Positions 60,736-64,000 of a stretch of DNA of 64,000 bases are shown here, piece after piece; within the stretch, counting starts at the first letter, position 1; every line of letters begins with the position of its first letter. The notes beneath the pieces were generated by a model that was given only the letters and a program-made list of their open reading frames with translations, did no database searches and was not told where the DNA came from. Source of the DNA: JACCWM01 sp040393065 (GTDB lineage: Bacteria; Myxococcota_A; Bradymonadia; Bradymonadales; Bradymonadaceae); the NCBI GenBank assembly GCA_040393065.1, contig JBEBUW010000009.1, forward strand, positions 8,283-72,282, given 5' to 3'. The translations under genes and the position numbers were made by a program.

Positions 60736-63729
60736 GTGTTGATTCAAAGTAAACGATGGGTACGGGCGGCTTCTGTGGTGGGACGCCTGGGAGTATTGAT
60801 GATTTTGTGTGCGGGGCTGGCTGCGTGTTCGGAAGAAGAGGTGGGCGGCGAGAGCGTGCAGGATGTGGGGCATGTGGAGCCGGACAGCGGGGAAACGCAG
60901 CCGGATGTGGAGGAGGAAACGGAGCTCAACGCATGTGGTGGGACGGCTGTTCTGACGGAGGAGCCGGGAGCGTCGTGTGGTCCGTGTGGGCTGGATGTCG
61001 TGCAATGCGACGGCGCGGATGCCGTGGTTTGCGATGGCAGCACTGCGTGTCCGGATTTTGTGGTCGAAACGCTGGCGGCAGAGGATATTTCGGCGCAGGG
61101 AGCCACCTTTCAAGGGAAGGCACAAGCTTTGCCGGAGGAAGAAGTCGTCGACCACGGCTTTTGTGTTTCGCGCGGTGAGGACGAAGAAATTTGCAGGTCT
61201 CTCGGGGCGCTGACGCAGGCGGGAGATTTTCGCTTTGAGGAAGATGCGTTGCTTCCCGGGCGAAATTACGAAGTACGCGCGTATGCAAAGGTGGGAGACA
61301 AAACCGTGTACGGGGAGGCGGTAGCGTTTACGACGGCAGCCCCGGAGGTCGTGGGGGTTCTGGCGAGCCAGGGAGAGTTTTCGGAGCATGTGCGGCTGAG
61401 CTGGGAGGTGATTGCGGGGGCGGAAACGTATGTTTTGTACCGTGATGGCCAGGAAATCGCGCGTGTTTCGGAGGAGGCGGCTGAGTATCTTGATGAGCAG
61501 GCGGCGGCCGGCGCTTCGTCGTTGGGAGCCGTAACGGGCGTTCTGGCAAGCCAGGGGGATTTTGCAGACCATGTGCTGGTGACGTGGGAGCCGGTCGAAA
61601 CACTTCCCGGTCAGGAGCACGTGTATCAAATCGTGGCGAAATATCCCGATGCGGAGTCTGACAAAACAGCCGGCGTCGAGGGCTATCGCAAGGCCGCGGA
61701 TGTTGGTTATGAGATCAGCATCGATGGAGCAGCCTTTGTGGACGCGGGGACGCAGACGCAATACCAGGATTTTTCGGCCCGCGCGGCTGAGATAACTGCG
61801 GCGGAGGTTTCGGCCAGTCAGGGGACGTTTGTCGATTATGTCGCTCTGAACGTGGAGGGGCAGCCCGGCGTGGAAACGTTCGATACGACCTATAAGGTGC
61901 GGGCCGTGAGTGTGCAGGACGTTGAAGGGGAGCGGCTCATCGGAGCGGCGTCGGAAGCGGTGCAGGGATTTCGCAGTGCCGGCGATATCGCACTTCAGTG
62001 GGAGTCGTCTGAAACCGTGGATGGGACTTTTTACGCGATTTTTGGGGCAACGACGCCGGTTTTTCATCATACCAGCGCGTATTCCGATGGAAGTCCGCGT
62101 TTTTATCGGGCGCGGTTTTCGGGCACGGGCACGGAAGACGTCTATTCCGAGGTGGTAGAAGGCGCGCGGGCTGCGCTTTCGATACGGTTTGTGGAGCTTC
62201 CGCGTGACGCGGATGTGAAGCTGCCGTTGCGTGTTGAAGCCGAGGTGGTCAATCAGTTCGGGCTGGGTTTTGAGGGGATCAACGTTCGGATGATGCTGGC
62301 GCGTGATACGTATCCGTTTTTTGCGATGTCGTTTGGAAACCAGAATACCGACGTGCAGGGGCGGGCCGTGTTCACGCATACGACAGGCGTTCCGGTTGCG
62401 GGCGTGGACTATTTGTTTGAGGCCAAGCTGCCGAACAATAAGATGTATTTCAGTGAACAATTCAGGATTGATTCGAGTGCGATCATGCCGGCCAGCGCGG
62501 CTTTGGACGGCACGGCGGGCAATGGAAAGAGTACGGAGCCGGCGCTCTCGGCGGACGGTCGCTACGTGGTCTTTACTTCGACGTCCGACAATCTGATGGC
62601 GGGGAACGAATTGAATCGGAAACAGGTGTATCGCAAGGATGTGGTCACGGGCGAGATCAAGCCGGTCAGCATCAGCCAAAGCGGTGCGTTGGGGGATCAT
62701 GACTCAAACGGTGCTTCGGTATCGGCAAACGGACAATTCGTTGCCTTTATATCGACTGCCAAGAACCTGTTGGCCTCGCCGATTACGTCGAATCATCCAC
62801 AGATCTATCTGAAAGACATGGCTACGGGCGACGTGATGCATATCAGCACGACGGCGAGCCATGTGGCGAGTGATGGCAGTTGTTTTACACCCGTGATCAG
62901 CGCGGATGGTCGATTTGTGGCGTTTGGAGCGGCGGCAACCAACCTGGCGCCCGGCATTACGGATGCAGGCATCAATCATATTTATCGCAAAGACCGGGTG
63001 TCGGGTGAGCTTGAGCCGGTGACGCAGGTTCCGGGGCATCCTGCTGCGCAGTGGGCTTCGTTTGAGCCGTCGATCTCTGCCGACGGTAGCAAGATTGCTT
63101 TTTCATCCTTTGCAACCAACCTGGTCGCCGGCATTCCGAGTTCGCCGACGCTTGAGCGGATCTATGTGCGGGATATGCAGGCTGGCGGTGGATTTACGCT
63201 GGTAAGCACGAACGAACAGGGTGTTTCGGCTGATGACCGAGCTACGTCTCCGTCGATTTCCGCGGATGGTCGGTATGTCATGTATCTTTCGATGGCCACG
63301 AATTTTGCTCACAATGCCAATCCAGAAGGACACATGCATATATACCGCAAAGATCTGGTCAGCGGCGAAATCGCCTATGTGAGCACGAACGGGGCCGGGG
63401 AAGTTGCGAATCAGCGAAGTGTGAAGCCGGCGATGTCGGCGGATGGTCGCTACGTGACGTTTGGCTCGTACGCCACCAATTTGCTTGCGGGTGTGGATAC
63501 GTATCAGATGTATCGCAAGGAAATTGCAACGGGTCGCGTCGATCTGGTGAGTGCGAATTTGCAGGGCGAGGCGGCCGAGGGGCACAAGGAGGCGCTGAAC
63601 TCGTACACTGATTTTCCGGCGATTTCGGCCGATGGTCATTATGCTGCGTTTAGTTCACCGGCTACAAATCTGGTAGCGGGCGTCACCGTACCCGACCAGG
63701 TATACGTGCACCGGATTGCGGTGGAATGA
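60736..63729 (+). CDS. Lipoprotein with FN3-like repeats and TolB-like beta-propeller
   Basis: 997 aa. Start GTG 60736, preceded by GAGGAAA; lipobox GLAAC gives Cys31. An acidic linker and a Cys-rich patch (CGGTAVLTEEPGASCGPCG) follow, then fibronectin-like repeats with the pattern GVLASQGEFSEHVRLSWE (three copies between about 215 and 400). The C-terminal 400 residues hold about seven TolB/WD40-like blades with SADGRYVVFTSTSDNL-type motifs and MYRKDVVTGE strands. Likely an exported surface protein using the propeller for binding. A long frame on the opposite strand is a shadow. The terminator follows 34 nt after the stop. Confidence 0.85.
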   Translation: MLIQSKRWVRAASVVGRLGVLMILCAGLAACSEEEVGGESVQDVGHVEPDSGETQPDVEEETELNACGGTAVLTEEPGASCGPCGLDVVQCDGADAVVCDGSTACPDFVVETLAAEDISAQGATFQGKAQALPEEEVVDHGFCVSRGEDEEICRSLGALTQAGDFRFEEDALLPGRNYEVRAYAKVGDKTVYGEAVAFTTAAPEVVGVLASQGEFSEHVRLSWEVIAGAETYVLYRDGQEIARVSEEAAEYLDEQAAAGASSLGAVTGVLASQGDFADHVLVTWEPVETLPGQEHVYQIVAKYPDAESDKTAGVEGYRKAADVGYEISIDGAAFVDAGTQTQYQDFSARAAEITAAEVSASQGTFVDYVALNVEGQPGVETFDTTYKVRAVSVQDVEGERLIGAASEAVQGFRSAGDIALQWESSETVDGTFYAIFGATTPVFHHTSAYSDGSPRFYRARFSGTGTEDVYSEVVEGARAALSIRFVELPRDADVKLPLRVEAEVVNQFGLGFEGINVRMMLARDTYPFFAMSFGNQNTDVQGRAVFTHTTGVPVAGVDYLFEAKLPNNKMYFSEQFRIDSSAIMPASAALDGTAGNGKSTEPALSADGRYVVFTSTSDNLMAGNELNRKQVYRKDVVTGEIKPVSISQSGALGDHDSNGASVSANGQFVAFISTAKNLLASPITSNHPQIYLKDMATGDVMHISTTASHVASDGSCFTPVISADGRFVAFGAAATNLAPGITDAGINHIYRKDRVSGELEPVTQVPGHPAAQWASFEPSISADGSKIAFSSFATNLVAGIPSSPTLERIYVRDMQAGGGFTLVSTNEQGVSADDRATSPSISADGRYVMYLSMATNFAHNANPEGHMHIYRKDLVSGEIAYVSTNGAGEVANQRSVKPAMSADGRYVTFGSYATNLLAGVDTYQMYRKEIATGRVDLVSANLQGEAAEGHKEALNSYTDFPAISADGHYAAFSSPATNLVAGVTVPDQVYVHRIAVE

Positions 63730-64000
63730 TCGGATAAAGCTGGTGAATCTGGCGTAAACACAGGCCCGGCTCCCGTCTCTGAGACGGGGGCCGGGCTTTT
63801 GTTTGCGAGGCCTTCATAGGCACGATCCCTGAACACTTGTGATCCATCGACCCCCCCCGTTGCGATGTGTGGTCGCCTGCAACGGCTCTGGATGGCGCGG
63901 CGAGCGATGGAAGAACGGTCGGCTGCGCCATAAAGTCACAGCTTGTGCGATGTGTGGTCGCCTGCAACGGCTCTGGATGGCGCGGCGAGCGATGGAAGAA
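63730..64000. repeat. Window-edge region with 55-bp direct repeats at 85-bp period
   Basis: A 55-bp sequence (63861-63915, beginning TGCGATGTGTGGTC and ending CGATGGAAGAA) recurs identically at 63946-64000, separated by 30 bp. A run of eight C precedes the first copy. The second copy ends exactly at the window edge, so copy number is unknown. No gene in the rest of the region. Confidence 0.9.
63764..63802 (+). terminator. Intrinsic terminator after the beta-propeller lipoprotein gene
   Basis: GCCCGGCTCCCGTCTC (63764-63779) pairs with GAGACGGGGGCCGGGC (63781-63796), then TTTTG. Confidence 0.9.

Noticed and set aside
60637..62700. A 687-codon open frame on the minus strand across the beta-propeller lipoprotein
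   Set aside because: Arg/His-rich translation without any domain; the plus-strand product has a signal peptide, repeats and blades.
63861..64000. CRISPR array
   Set aside because: Only two copies, 55-bp repeat longer than usual, and no cas gene in the window; kept as a repeat.

Overview
The window looks like chromosome from a free-living Gram-negative bacterium of the deltaproteobacterial/myxococcal type, possibly Bradymonadales. This is inferred from style: several large Cys-rich lipoproteins with Asn/Asp-rich linkers and a CGNG...CDDG motif, two Hanks-type Ser/Thr kinases, FHA proteins and an NtrC-type regulator. No rRNA or tRNA gene was seen. Coding density is high, and most of the first 44 kb is ordinary metabolism and signalling.

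1-7.9 kb, central carbon (+): ilvE, class I aldolase fbaB, a lipoprotein, a tandem universal stress protein and pyruvate dehydrogenase pdhA-pdhB-pdhC (no E3 gene here). 7.9-12.4 kb (-): a Cys-rich lipoprotein, GtrA-like protein, GNAT enzyme, coiled-coil membrane protein and a kinase-FHA protein. 12.6-16.6 kb (+): Ala/Glu-rich small lipoprotein, Fur-family regulator, Mrp-type P-loop carrier lacking its CxxC, and patatin. 16.7-21.8 kb (-): GH57 and GlgC (glycogen/alpha-glucan) and a second kinase. 22-25 kb (+): ablB and tmm, whose products would be the osmolytes N-acetyl-beta-lysine and TMAO, which suggests a saline habitat.

25.4-32.5 kb is the most unusual chromosomal stretch: a Roadblock-like protein behind a structured leader, a ferredoxin/FNR/truncated-globin/zinc-ribbon fusion, an ABC-ATPase/dual-specificity-phosphatase fusion, then a convergent FHA-GAF-adenylate cyclase and a divergent sigma-54 activator. 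33.6-44.1 kb holds a cysteine desulfurase and an almost complete pentose phosphate operon (tkt-rpiB-tal/pgi-gnd-zwf-pgl, only rpe missing). The operon is tightly overlapped and visibly more GC-rich than its surroundings.

44.1-53.2 kb is an accessory, defence-like region. It has inverted repeats, an HExxH protein, a metallophosphoesterase, an AbiF-type HEPN protein with an upstream hairpin RNA (abiF RNA type), a chimeric HsdM/S24 remnant, GC-rich direct repeats, and an intact HigA antitoxin beside a decayed HigB. 53.2-64 kb holds a glycosyltransferase, a cysteine synthase and four large lipoproteins, two of them tandem paralogues separated by copies of the same hairpin terminator. The window ends in an 85-bp-period repeat cut by the edge.
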